DNA of 64,000 nucleotides from Actinopolymorpha pittospori (GCF_014873875.1 NZ_JADBEM010000001.1:4030001-4094000); one strand, 5' to 3'. Shown: positions 32,335-41,233, counted from the stretch's first letter. Notes: generated from the letters alone by a model not told the origin. Translations and numbers: made by a program.

Positions 32335-33588
32335 TCACTTTCCGAAGTCTGGGAACGAGATGGGTTTTCCGCCGCCCGCGATGGACTCCGCGGAGAGGGC
32401 GGCGACACAGCTCCAGGTGACCGCGTCGCGTACGTCGACGGCAGGCGGCCGACCCTCGCTGATCGCCGTCACGAACTCGTCGATGACGAAGAAGTCGCCA
32501 CCGCCGTGACCCGCGTCCAGTGCGTCCGCCAGCCGTTCGCGCCACAAAGGGTGCTCGTACTCGGGCGCGTGCTTCCACAAGGAGTCCCAGCGGGCCGGTT
32601 CCTGACCGGGCAGGGACTCCGACGCGCCGGGTGAGAGTCCCTCGATCCAGACGAGCGGATCCTCCCCGTCATGGCGGGCCGACAGATAGGCGCCACGCGA
32701 CCCCTGCAGGCCATAGTGGGTCATGTTGTGAGGACGTGGGCTGGAGTCGACCCGGATGGTGACGACCACACCCTTGGTGGTGTGGATGAGCGCGGTGCCG
32801 GAGTCTCCCTGCTGCCAGTACTCCCGGAGCCGCGCGGCCGGGTGGTCCGCACCGAACCGCTGGCCGAAGTACCGGCGCTTGCCGGGGCTGTCGGAGGTGA
32901 ACGCCGTCAGCACCTCGAACCGGTCGTCCGGGCCGTTGCCGGCCCGCAGCCAACGTGCCACCGGGCCCATGGAGTGCGTCGGGTAGGAGATGCTGTCCAG
33001 CCCGGCGCGGAGTTCGCCCCGCCAGGTGAGGCTTCCGTCCGGATGGTGCAGCAGGCTCCGGGTGTCGTGGATGTAGCCGCCCTCGAGATGGGTGAGCTCG
33101 CCGAAAAGGCCTTGTGCGGCCATGTTCTCGACCATCAGGTTCGGCCGCATGAAGCAGTAGTTCTCGGCCATCATGTACGTCCGGCCGGTCTGGTCGACGG
33201 TTTCGACCAGTTCCCAGCATTCTTCGAGGGTGCGCGCGGCGGTGACCTCGCTCAGGACGTGCCTGCCGGCCCGAAGCGCCGCGATCGCCTGAGTGGCGTG
33301 CAACTGCAGCGGAGTGGCGAGCAGGACCGCGTCGACCTCGGCGTCCTCGAGCAGGTCCTCGTAACGGAGGTACGCCGAGACGTCGGGGAGGCGGTTTCGC
33401 CACTCTCGAAGGACGTTCTCGTCGAGGTCGCACACGGCGACGACGTGGGCCTTGTCGGCGAGCCGGTCGAGTGAGCGGTGGAAGCTCTGCCCACGCCGGC
33501 CGCCGACCACCGCCAGACGGACCGGCTTCGTGGACCCGGCTGACGCCGACCCCGCGGACGTGGCTGAGGACATGGCTGGTTCGGTCAT
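32335..33588 (-). CDS. Gfo/Idh/MocA family oxidoreductase
   Basis: 417 residues. The Rossmann start VRLAVVGGRRGQSFHRSLDR, then DAVLLATPLQLHATQAIAAL and RHVLSEVTAARTLEE. The usual catalytic EKP is replaced by SEV, which may reflect a special subfamily or loss of activity. The C-terminal domain carries LTHLEGGYIHDTRSLLHHPD and WRGELRAGLDSISYPTHSMG. The family oxidises or reduces sugars and inositols with NAD(P). The ATG at 33588 has GGGAGG 10 bases upstream. It is the first gene of the minus-strand operon and faces the IclR gene across a 337-base promoter region. Confidence 0.9.
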   Translation of the reverse strand: MTEPAMSSATSAGSASAGSTKPVRLAVVGGRRGQSFHRSLDRLADKAHVVAVCDLDENVLREWRNRLPDVSAYLRYEDLLEDAEVDAVLLATPLQLHATQAIAALRAGRHVLSEVTAARTLEECWELVETVDQTGRTYMMAENYCFMRPNLMVENMAAQGLFGELTHLEGGYIHDTRSLLHHPDGSLTWRGELRAGLDSISYPTHSMGPVARWLRAGNGPDDRFEVLTAFTSDSPGKRRYFGQRFGADHPAARLREYWQQGDSGTALIHTTKGVVVTIRVDSSPRPHNMTHYGLQGSRGAYLSARHDGEDPLVWIEGLSPGASESLPGQEPARWDSLWKHAPEYEHPLWRERLADALDAGHGGGDFFVIDEFVTAISEGRPPAVDVRDAVTWSCVAALSAESIAGGGKPISFPDFGK

Positions 33589-33925
33589 GCGAACCGACCT
33601 CCCAAGGTGGGCGATCCTGCTGAGCTGTGGTCGCCACGACTCCGGTGTCGTGCGGACCGATACCGGCCGATGTGCGTACGGCGTCGCATGGGCATGCGCC
33701 TTCGTGACCGCGTGCCTCGCGGCATCGAGCCGGGCACTACACACGTGTTCGGTAGAACAGAACGGCGTTCGGAAATGATCGACGTGCCGAACGATAGGTG
33801 CCGTCGGTAGGTGCGTCAATACTCCGAGCAGGCGCCTGGACCGCGCATGGTCGAGGCCACACTGACGGACCCGTATCGTCTGACCGGTCGACAGGCGACC
33901 GGGACGGGCGAGAGGGGGCGTCGAC
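33589..33925. other. Divergent promoter region, IclR gene and catabolic operon
   Basis: 337 bases without a gene. Besides the operator-like cluster at 33747-33792 it holds nothing I can name. The region is slightly poorer in GC near 33740-33810, as expected for promoters. Confidence 0.5.
33747..33792. promoter_or_regulatory. Cluster of GTTC/GAAC inverted repeats, probable IclR operator
   Basis: GTTC-N4-GAAC (33747-33758) is followed by GAAC-N3-GTTC (33760-33770), and GTTCGG (33767-33772) pairs with CCGAAC (33787-33792). IclR-type regulators bind such pseudo-palindromes, and this one lies between the IclR gene and the operon it would control. Confidence 0.55.
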
Positions 33926-34771
33926 GTGAGACAACGGCGACCGCGAGAAGCCGAGCGTGCCGGTGGGGACGTCGACCGGTACATGGTGCGCAGCGTGGTG
34001 CGGGCGATCGGCGTCCTGGAGGTGTTGGCCGATCGCGGCACCAGCGACGGGCTGAGCGTCACCGAGATCGCGCAGGAGTGCGGGCTCTCCAAGAGCATCG
34101 TCTTCTCGGTGCTGCACACCCTGCGCGCCCACGGCCTGGTGGCCGACCACGGTGAGGGTCAGAGTCGGCGCTACCGGCTCGGTCTGGGGTTGTCCCGCCT
34201 TGGCGACCGGGCCCGGGAGCAACTGTCCCTGCTCGACCTCGCCCGGCCGGTGTTACGCGAACTCGCTGCCCGGACAGGGCTTTCGGCACGCCTGGCGGTG
34301 TTCCAGTACGACGCCGCGATCTCGGTCGACCGGGTCGACGTGCCCGCCCACGTGCACATCGATCTGCGGATGGGTGCCCGGGAGATGCTGCACTCGACCG
34401 GGATCGGCAAGGCGATGCTCGCCTCCCTTCCGGACGCCGAGGTCGAGCGCATCATCGCCTTCGCCGGCCTGCCGCGTCGTACGCCCCACACCATCACCGA
34501 TCGCGACAACCTGCTGGCGGAGATCAAGGAGATCCGCCGGGTGGGGTACGCCCTGGACGACGAGGAGGATGCCGAGGGCATCTTCTGCGTCGGCAGCGGC
34601 GTCCGCGACGACGCCGGCGCCTGCGTCGCGGCGATCAGCGTGACCGGTCTGAAGACCGCGGGCGCCGCCGATCGCTACGACGAGATCGGCGGCGCCCTGC
34701 GGAGCGCGGCGCGACGGATCTCCGAGCAACTCGGCTACACCGGCAACACCGGAGCCGAGGGCGGGGAGTGA
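33926..34771 (+). CDS. IclR-family transcriptional regulator
   Basis: 281 residues. A winged helix-turn-helix lies at res ~20-80 (RSVVRAIGVLEVLADRGTSD, LSVTEIAQECGLSKSIVFSV) and the IclR effector domain at ~95-270 (LHSTGIGKAMLASLPDAEVE, GYALDDEEDAEGIFCVGSGV). The effector domain senses a small acid or sugar derivative. GTG 33926 follows AGAGGGGGCG. It is divergent from the Gfo/Idh-SBP-SDR operon, which it most likely controls. Its stop directly abuts the stop of the convergent pcp gene; TGATCA holds both stops. Confidence 0.93.
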   Translation: MRQRRPREAERAGGDVDRYMVRSVVRAIGVLEVLADRGTSDGLSVTEIAQECGLSKSIVFSVLHTLRAHGLVADHGEGQSRRYRLGLGLSRLGDRAREQLSLLDLARPVLRELAARTGLSARLAVFQYDAAISVDRVDVPAHVHIDLRMGAREMLHSTGIGKAMLASLPDAEVERIIAFAGLPRRTPHTITDRDNLLAEIKEIRRVGYALDDEEDAEGIFCVGSGVRDDAGACVAAISVTGLKTAGAADRYDEIGGALRSAARRISEQLGYTGNTGAEGGE

Positions 34772-35413
34772 TCAGCTCAGCGCGCCGTCCGACAGCAGGA
34801 CGTCGACGGGGGTGCTCAGGCTGGTCCGCAGCATGATGGCGAGTCCACGGCTGATCATGTCGATCGACATGCTCGGACCGGTGCCGTCGACGACCTGTTC
34901 GGGCGCGTACGGCACGTGGACGAAACCGCCACGCAGGCCGGGATACCTGGTCGCGATGAGGTGCATCAGCCCGTAGAACACGTGGTTGCAGACGAACGTG
35001 CCGGCGCTCTGTGAGACCGTCGCGGGAATGCCGGCGGAGCGGAGTTCGGCGACGCAGGCCTTGACCGGCAGCCGGGTGAAGTACGCCGCCGGGCCGTCCG
35101 CGACCACGGGTACGTCGACCGGTTGGTTTCCCGCGTTGTCGGGGATCCGCGCGTCGTCGACGTTGATCGCGACGCGTTCGGGCGTGATGGTGTGGCGCCC
35201 GCCGGCCTGGCCCACGCACACGACGAGGTCCGGCGCGTAGACCTCGATCGCGGTCTGCAGGGTCGGAATGGCGGCGCCGAAGACGCAGGGGAGGCGTGCG
35301 GTGTGCAGGGGACCGGACCACGTCTCCGCCAACCTGACAACGGCCTCCCAGGACGGATTGAGGTCCCTTCCGTCGAACGGCTCGAAGCCGGTCACCAGAA
35401 CCGTCGAGGTCAT
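34772..35413 (-). CDS. pcp: Pyroglutamyl-peptidase I (C15 family)
   Basis: 213 residues in the short-start form, the usual length. It removes N-terminal pyroglutamate from peptides in the cytosol. Motifs are VLVTGFEPFDGRDLNPSWEA at the start, VGQAGGRHTITPERVAINVD and the catalytic Cys/His part (SAGTFVCNHVFYGLMHLIAT; GGFVHVPYAPEQ). Cys and His of the catalytic triad are present. The start at 35413 (MTSTVLVTG) fits the family; ATG 35452 would add 13 residues. It is convergent with the IclR gene with no gap. Confidence 0.92.
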   Translation of the reverse strand: MTSTVLVTGFEPFDGRDLNPSWEAVVRLAETWSGPLHTARLPCVFGAAIPTLQTAIEVYAPDLVVCVGQAGGRHTITPERVAINVDDARIPDNAGNQPVDVPVVADGPAAYFTRLPVKACVAELRSAGIPATVSQSAGTFVCNHVFYGLMHLIATRYPGLRGGFVHVPYAPEQVVDGTGPSMSIDMISRGLAIMLRTSLSTPVDVLLSDGALS

Positions 35414-35633
35414 CGCGAACGTCCGGGCGCGAGTGAGGGCATGGAAGTTCACGGTCTCCGTTCACGGGCGGCGGACGAGGTCTGGGCTCGAGGTCGGTCG
35501 GGAGAGTGTGTCCCAGTATGGCCGAGCCGCGGCCCCCCATGATCACCGACGACCGCTTTCGTTACCGACAGGTGGTCTGCCGCGCCGGCTCGCGCCGGCT
35601 CGCGACGACAAGCACGTGACCCCGGAGCGCGAC

Positions 35634-35683
35634 GGCCGCCGGCGGTCCTCGACGCAACGACGTACGCGAGGCCACCGGCGGCC
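35634..35683 (-). terminator. Strong hairpin after the RidA gene
   Basis: GGCCGCCGGCGGTCCTCG (35634-35651) pairs with the complementary arm at 35667-35683 with one mismatch and one bulged base, with a 15-base loop. It lies 18 bases beyond the end of the minus-strand ridA-like gene and before pcp. Confidence 0.75.
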
Positions 35684-35700
35684 TTGAGGGGTTCGTCGGG

Positions 35701-36171
35701 TCAGCTGCGGACGGAGACGATCAGCTCGATCTCGACGGGCTGGTTGTCGGGCAGGTTCGAGGTCCCGATCGCCGACCGCGCGTGCTGGCCGCGGGCGCCG
35801 AAGAGTTCGACCATCAGGTCGGAGAAGCCGTGCACGACCTTCGGCTGCTCGTGGAAGTCCGGCGCGCTGTTGACGAACGCCAGCGCCTTGATGATGCGGT
35901 CCACCCGGTCCAGGTCACCGAGATGGTCGCGGATGCTGCGCAGCAGTTGGATGCCGGTCGCCCTCGCCGCGTCGTACGCCTGCTCCAGACTGACCTCGGC
36001 GCCGACCCGGCCGCGGTAGAGCAGGTTGCCGTCGTTGTCGGCCGGACCGTGCCCGGAGACGAACAACAGGTCGCCGTGCTGGACGCAGGCGACGAGCCCC
36101 CTGCCCCGCTCGATCTTGCTCGGGAGCTCGATTCCGGCCTCACGCAGCTTCGCTTCGATGAATCCCACCAA
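35701..36171 (-). CDS. RidA/YjgF/UK114 family protein (enamine/imine deaminase-like)
   Basis: 156 residues. Family features are LFVSGHGPADNDGNLLYRGR, EQAYDAARATGIQLLRSIRD and the end ARSAIGTSNLPDNQPVEIEL. RidA proteins hydrolyse reactive enamine/imine intermediates released by PLP enzymes. A SelA-like PLP enzyme lies 27 bases upstream in the same operon, which supports that role. The catalytic Arg position is close to ARSAIGTSNLP. The protein is longer than typical RidA (~130) by an N-terminal segment (MVGFIEAKLREAGIELPSKI). Confidence 0.9.
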   Translation of the reverse strand: MVGFIEAKLREAGIELPSKIERGRGLVACVQHGDLLFVSGHGPADNDGNLLYRGRVGAEVSLEQAYDAARATGIQLLRSIRDHLGDLDRVDRIIKALAFVNSAPDFHEQPKVVHGFSDLMVELFGARGQHARSAIGTSNLPDNQPVEIELIVSVRS

Positions 36172-36198
36172 TGACTCCTCTTCGTTCCTCGTGTCGGT

Positions 36199-37341
36199 TC
36201 ATGCGGGACGGTCGGCCAAGAGCCGCCGTAGTTCGCGCAACACGATCTCGTCCTCGCCGTCCTGCAGCGGCTGCGGGTTGAGGGCGATCGTGTTCGGGTC
36301 CACCTCTCCCACCGCGATGTGCGGGTCGCAGGCCCACAACGCGGCGACCAGCCGGTCTCGGTCCCAGCCGCTGTCCGGGCCGATCCGCACCAGCGCGCGA
36401 CTGTGCGGTTGTCCCGCCTCGCTGGGATAACCGCGTTCGACCTGGACGCCGGGGAGACCGGCCAGTCCGTCCACCCAGCCGCGGACGGTCGCCTCGTACG
36501 CCGCGAGCAGCGCCGGCTCGTCCTGCGCGAGCGTCCACTCCACGGCCGCGAGGAGCCCGAGAAGCTCCTCCTTGCCCACCTTGAGCCCGCGCCCGATCGA
36601 GTGGTTCGGCGAACCGTTGGCACGGGCGGCGGCGATGACCCACTCCCGGCCGACCAGGAGGCCGGTCGACTGCGGGCCACGCAGTCCCTTGCCACCGCTG
36701 AAGATCGCGGCGTCCGCGCCGACCTCGGAGGTGAAGTGCCACAGCGACGAGACCGGCGGGATCTGCGCGGCGGCGTCGACGAGGACGGGGACGCCGGCCT
36801 CGTGGGCGATCCGCACGACGTCGGCGAGGGGCAGCGCGCCGGAGGAGAAGTGCGCGCCCGCGAACCACAGGACGCATGCGGTTCGCCCGTCGATCGCCGC
36901 CGCGAGCTCACCCGGTTCCGGGCCGACCTCCACCAGCCGTACGCCGACCTGGCGTACGGCGTAGTCGTATCCGTTGCGCTGCGAGCCGTAGACGATGACG
37001 GTCCGCTCGCCAGTCTTGTCGAGGTAGGGGAGGTCCTCGATCGCGACGGGATCGGTTCCGCCGCCCGCCCCGGAGACGCAGGCGGTCACGGCGAGCGTCA
37101 ACCCGGCAGCGGCACCGCTGGTGACGTACGCCGCGTCGTTGCGGGTGAGTTCGGCGAGCCGCTGCCCGACGCGGCGGTGCAGCTCCACGATGTCGACGAA
37201 GTGCCGGGCCGCCTCGGCCATCGCGGGCACCACCGGTGGTGCCACGAGCGAGCCGCCGAGGCGGGTCAGCGTGGCGGCGGCGTTGACGACGGGCCGCAGG
37301 CCGAGCGAGGCGTAGAACTCGTTGACGTAGCGGTCACTCAT
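36199..37341 (-). CDS. SelA/DgaE-like PLP-dependent enzyme
   Basis: 380 residues. Fold type I, of the L-seryl-tRNA selenium transferase-related group: RPVVNAAATLTRLGGSLVAP, YVTSGAAAGLTLAVTACVSG, VPVLVDAAAQIPPVSSLWHF, and the Lys motif FSGGKGLRGPQSTGLLVGR, which forms the Schiff base. Close relatives act in amino-sugar acid catabolism (ammonia elimination). The gene sits with RidA and an esterase, not with selB/selD, so a selenium role is unlikely. The ATG at 37341 overlaps the esterase stop (ATGA). Confidence 0.88.
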   Translation of the reverse strand: MSDRYVNEFYASLGLRPVVNAAATLTRLGGSLVAPPVVPAMAEAARHFVDIVELHRRVGQRLAELTRNDAAYVTSGAAAGLTLAVTACVSGAGGGTDPVAIEDLPYLDKTGERTVIVYGSQRNGYDYAVRQVGVRLVEVGPEPGELAAAIDGRTACVLWFAGAHFSSGALPLADVVRIAHEAGVPVLVDAAAQIPPVSSLWHFTSEVGADAAIFSGGKGLRGPQSTGLLVGREWVIAAARANGSPNHSIGRGLKVGKEELLGLLAAVEWTLAQDEPALLAAYEATVRGWVDGLAGLPGVQVERGYPSEAGQPHSRALVRIGPDSGWDRDRLVAALWACDPHIAVGEVDPNTIALNPQPLQDGEDEIVLRELRRLLADRPA

Positions 37342-39254
37342 GTCCGTTGCCGATCGAACTTCGACGAGGCCGGTACGCCGAGCCGCTCGGCCAGCCAGCG
37401 ATCGGCCACGTCCGCGTCGGTCTGGCCCTCGTGGGTCAGCACGTAGCGCGTCGTCGCTGACCCGAGGTCGGCCGCCAACCGGGCCAGCCGGCCGGACTGG
37501 GCCGCGGGTTCCTCCGGAGGTACCGAGACCCGTACGTCGGCGCGCACGGCCGGGGCGTGCCGTCCCGCGTCGAAGAACGCGAGCGTCCGGGCGAGGGCGT
37601 CGGCGGTGTCGGGGCGTGCCCGGAGGTGGTCGTTCAGCTCCTCCAACGGATAGCCGGGCTCGGACTCGCGCGCCGCTGCCCGGTAGAGCAGCGCACCACC
37701 GACCTCCACGGCCGAGAAGACCGAACGTCGAGCGGCGGTCAGCACGGCGAGGTCGTCGCCCACGACGGCGAGCCTGGTGGGGTCGACGGAGGGCAGGCCG
37801 GCCAGGAACTCCGCCCCACGCAGGCAGTCGGCGACGATCCCGCGGTAGACGTAGGTCTGCTCGCTCTCGATGCCCTCGGTGAGCAGCCCCGGATAGCTCG
37901 CCGCGAACGGCGAGTCGGCGAGCCGCTGGCCGCGGTGCATGATCGTGAGCATCACGTACCGGAGCCGGTCCTCGTAGTGCGGTGGGTTGTTCACGCTTCC
38001 GTGGTTGGGGGTGGCGAGGATGCCGGGGAACGGGCCCTCGCCCTTCGGGACGCTCAGGTAGCCGAAGAGGCGGTAGTCGCCCAGGCTGCTGATGCGGATC
38101 TCGTACCCCGTGAAGTCGTCGGTGGACCGGCTCGGCACCAGGTCGATGACGGGACGGGCCTTCGACGCGGCGAGCTCGGCGTCCACCCGCGCCCAGTAGG
38201 CCTCGAACTCGCCGTCGGTGACCTCGGCGGTCGACGCCTGCTCCGCGGCCACGGACATGGCGGTCCCGCTCGTCACACCGGCGGTGACCGCCGTCGTGTC
38301 ACCGCTCGGCGTCGGGACGGCGGGCTTGAGATGCCCGGCCAGGAAGGACTCGACCTTCTCCATCTCCCAGAAGATCCCGGCGTCGTGTCCGCACCGGTCG
38401 TAGGTGTGGAGTTCCTTCGGGCAGTCCAGCGCGTCGTAGACCGCGAACCCGGTCTCCGGCGGGCAGACGTCGTCCTCCATGCCGAGGTACACCATCATCG
38501 GCACCCGGATCTTCGGTGCGAAGTTGATGCCGTCGAAGTAGCCGACGGACTCGGCGACCGCGCGCTCGTGCTCGGGATGGACCCGGAGGTACTCGTTGAT
38601 CTCCTCGTACGGATAGGAGTGCGTGAGCCGGGCAGCGTCCATGAAGCCGCACAGGTACGGCGCTCCCGCGGCGCCACAGGCCACGACGTCGCCGAGCAGC
38701 GCGGCCGTGGTGATGGTCAGCGCGCCGCCCTGGCTGGAGCCGTGCACGCCCACGCGGTCCGGGTCGACCTCGGGCCGGGTCAGCACCGTCTCGACGGCAC
38801 GGACGGCGTCGACGTAGAAGCCGCGGTAGGAGTAGGTGTTCGGGTCGACGATGTTGTGCACGAGCAGGCCCGGGTAGCCGGGGTTGAAGCGTTCGTTGGA
38901 ACGAAGCTTGCCGCGCGGTGCGACGGCGAACGCCGCGTAACCGCGGCGCGCCCACGCCTTCGGGATGACCGGTTCGGACATGTAGCCCGGCAGCAGCATC
39001 AGGGCCGGATAGGGCGGCGGGACGTACTCCGGCCGCGGGACGGCGTACCAGCCGGCGATCCGGAGTCCATCGAAGCTGTCGTAGCGGACGTCGAAGACCG
39101 CGACCTCGGCGGTCGAACGGCTCTCTGAGTACTCGAAGGAGGGGCGCAGTGGAACGGCCTTCACCCGCTCCAGGGTCGCGGCCCAGAACTCGTCGAAGTC
39201 GGCTGGTCGATGAACGGTGACGGAGTGACGGCGCGGATCCCGCGGCCCCGTCAC
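37338..39254 (-). CDS. Tandem acetyl-xylan-esterase-like (alpha/beta hydrolase) protein with degenerate second half
   Basis: 638 residues made of two homologous halves. The first (res ~1-310) has the acetyl-ester hydrolase order: DFDEFWAATLERVKAVPLRP, GLRIAGWYAVPRPEYVPPPY, the nucleophile VGVHGSSQGGALT with Ser174, and CGHDAGIFWEME with the catalytic His. The second (res ~345-638) repeats the scheme (EFEAYWARVDAELAASKARP, YRLFGYLSVPKGEGPFPGIL), but at the nucleophile site it reads AVVGDDLAVLT, Asp501 instead of Ser. It therefore looks like one active and one inactive domain. A GTG at 39254 starts the gene. It is the first gene of the RidA operon. Confidence 0.88.
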   Translation of the reverse strand: MTGPRDPRRHSVTVHRPADFDEFWAATLERVKAVPLRPSFEYSESRSTAEVAVFDVRYDSFDGLRIAGWYAVPRPEYVPPPYPALMLLPGYMSEPVIPKAWARRGYAAFAVAPRGKLRSNERFNPGYPGLLVHNIVDPNTYSYRGFYVDAVRAVETVLTRPEVDPDRVGVHGSSQGGALTITTAALLGDVVACGAAGAPYLCGFMDAARLTHSYPYEEINEYLRVHPEHERAVAESVGYFDGINFAPKIRVPMMVYLGMEDDVCPPETGFAVYDALDCPKELHTYDRCGHDAGIFWEMEKVESFLAGHLKPAVPTPSGDTTAVTAGVTSGTAMSVAAEQASTAEVTDGEFEAYWARVDAELAASKARPVIDLVPSRSTDDFTGYEIRISSLGDYRLFGYLSVPKGEGPFPGILATPNHGSVNNPPHYEDRLRYVMLTIMHRGQRLADSPFAASYPGLLTEGIESEQTYVYRGIVADCLRGAEFLAGLPSVDPTRLAVVGDDLAVLTAARRSVFSAVEVGGALLYRAAARESEPGYPLEELNDHLRARPDTADALARTLAFFDAGRHAPAVRADVRVSVPPEEPAAQSGRLARLAADLGSATTRYVLTHEGQTDADVADRWLAERLGVPASSKFDRQRT

Positions 39255-39649
39255 GTCGTACCACCGGCTGTGACTACTGTCCCCGAGGCCTTCCGCATCG
39301 CTTGGTCCCTCCCGGTTCGGTCCTGGTGTCGGGTGCGGCTTGGCGGCGGGACCTGACGGCAGGAAGGGCGCGGCGGTCCCGCTCGAAGAAAGGGCTCCCG
39401 TTGGACACCGATGTCCAGGTCGCCTCCACCCGTGGTGCGGTGGCCGGCAGAGGTGAGGAAACCCGAGAACGTCCGCGTACGGTCGCCAACCGGATCCGCG
39501 GTCGTGAACAGCTCGTTCCAGGTCTCGACCAAGGTTCCACGACGGACAGGGCCGGTCAAGACCACGCCGGGCCGGCAGGACCGGTCCCGGCTCCTCGTGT
39601 CCGTAGCCGGCAACACCTCAGGTCGTACGGCCCCGATACTCGGGCCGGC
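39255..39649. other. Intergenic, no recognised gene
   Basis: 395 bases between the esterase gene and an MFS gene (both minus). Open frames exist on the minus strand up to 121 codons, but they show no family resemblance, no ribosome site and a composition typical of GC-rich chance frames. The stretch contains the promoter of the esterase operon. Confidence 0.4.
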
Positions 39650-41143
39650 TCATGAACGAGTCGCCTCGTAGTCGGGGAGTGCGGCCGGGGTGGTCCGGGT
39701 CGCCGGGCGCATGGTCAGGACCAGGACGGCCAGCCCGGCGAAGATCACCGTGGCGACGACGCCGGTGACGTGCAGGCTGGCGGTGAACGCCTCCCGCGCG
39801 GTGCGCAGCAGTTCCGCGCCCTGGCCGGCGGGAAGGCGCTCGCTGGCGGCGACCGCGCCGGCCAGCGAGTCCGAGGTGCCGTCCATCCGGCCGCGGTAGA
39901 CCACAGCGGCCACCACACCGAGCAGCGCGAAGCCGAGCGAACCGCCGAGGTAGTTGCCGGTCTCCGACATCGACGCCGCGGAGCCGGCGCGCTGCGGTGG
40001 CACGGACCCGACGACCAACCCGGTGCCCAGCGCGAACAGCGGTCCGGTGCCCAACGCCAGCAGGGCGATGCCGGTCATCACCAGCGGCAGGGCGCTCGCA
40101 CCGTGGACGCCGACCAGCAGCAGGCTGCCGAGCGCCGACACCACCAGCCCGCCGGCGATCGCGGTCGGCTGCCTCATCCGCCGGGCCAGCGCCGGCGCGG
40201 CCATGGTGCCGACCGCCACACCCAGGCCCATGGGTGCGAAGAGCACCGCCGACGCGAACGGCGAGTAGCCCAGCACACTCTGCAGGTACTGCGTGACCAT
40301 CAGGCCCGTGCCGGCCATGGCGATGCCGGCGAAGACCAGCGCGACGAGGACGGCCGTGAACGGGCGGTTGCGCAGCAGCCGCAGGTCCAGCAGCGGCGTC
40401 TCCAGCCGCAGTTGCCGGCGTACGAACAGGACTCCGACGACCGCGCCGACGACGATGGCCACCGCCGGCACGACCGACGCGCTCCCGACGGTCAGCTGCT
40501 TGATTCCGTAGACCATCAGGAGCACCGCCACGAGCGACAGCCCGACACTGGCCGGGTCCAGCCGGCCGGCCTGGTCGCTGCGGAACTCCGGCAGCAGGAC
40601 CGGCCCGGCGAGCACCAGCAGGACCATCGCCGGCACGGCGGCCAGGAACACCGATCCCCACCAGAAGTGCTGGAGCAGGAGTCCGGCGAGGACGGGCCCG
40701 AGCGCGCCACCGGTGAACTGGCAGGTCGCCCAGATCGCGATAGCCTGGCCGCGCTGGCGTTCGTCGCTGAACATGTTGGTGATCAGGGCGAGGGTGGACG
40801 GTGCCAGGGTCGCGCCGGCGACGCCCAGCAGCACCCGAACGACGATCAGCATCAGCGGACCGTCCGCGAACGCGGCCACGACCGACAGCGCCGCGAACGC
40901 CGCCGCACCGATGATCAGCAGCCGCCGGCGGCCGATCCGGTCGCCGAGCGTTCCCATCGTGATGACCATGCCGGCCACCATGAATCCGTAGCCGTCACTG
41001 ATCCACAACTGCGCGACGCTGGTGGCGCCCAGGTCCGCGCTCAGCCGTGGGAGCGCGAGGAGCAACGCCGTCGTGTCCATGGCGACGAGCGTCGTCGGCA
41101 GCATGAGGAGGACCAGCCCCAGCCACGCCCGGTTGATCCGCAT
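39650..41143 (-). CDS. MFS transporter, DHA2 family
   Basis: 497 residues and about 14 membrane helices. Typical parts are VAMDTTALLLALPRLSADLG (first helix and motif D1), YGFMVAGMVITMGTLGDRIG with motif A, ATLAPSTLALITNMF, and motif C-like QFTGGALGPVLAGLLLQHFW. It probably exports a drug or metabolite by proton antiport. The ATG at 41143 follows AGGGAGCTTCTGAT; the upstream frame (MSRSSRPLRPTG) lacks a ribosome site. No dedicated regulator is adjacent. Confidence 0.92.
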   Translation of the reverse strand: MRINRAWLGLVLLMLPTTLVAMDTTALLLALPRLSADLGATSVAQLWISDGYGFMVAGMVITMGTLGDRIGRRRLLIIGAAAFAALSVVAAFADGPLMLIVVRVLLGVAGATLAPSTLALITNMFSDERQRGQAIAIWATCQFTGGALGPVLAGLLLQHFWWGSVFLAAVPAMVLLVLAGPVLLPEFRSDQAGRLDPASVGLSLVAVLLMVYGIKQLTVGSASVVPAVAIVVGAVVGVLFVRRQLRLETPLLDLRLLRNRPFTAVLVALVFAGIAMAGTGLMVTQYLQSVLGYSPFASAVLFAPMGLGVAVGTMAAPALARRMRQPTAIAGGLVVSALGSLLLVGVHGASALPLVMTGIALLALGTGPLFALGTGLVVGSVPPQRAGSAASMSETGNYLGGSLGFALLGVVAAVVYRGRMDGTSDSLAGAVAASERLPAGQGAELLRTAREAFTASLHVTGVVATVIFAGLAVLVLTMRPATRTTPAALPDYEATRS

Positions 41144-41233
41144 ATCAGAAGCTCCCTGTTCTCTCGACGTTTCGCCGGTTGGTCGGAGCGGGCGAGAGCT
41201 TCTTGACATCGCGGACGAGCCGCTGGCGGGTTT

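Noticed and set aside
32335..34119. A 594-residue reading of the Gfo/Idh gene starting at 34119
   Set aside because: The first ~177 residues lie in the IclR gene and promoter region; family start and ribosome site are at 33588.
36199..37341. SelA-like gene taken as support for selenocysteine at the TGA of 43329
   Set aside because: The protein groups with amino-sugar lyase relatives, and no selB, selD or selC was seen in the window.
39251..39616. 121-codon minus frame before the esterase gene
   Set aside because: No family resemblance, no ribosome site, and composition of a GC-rich chance frame.
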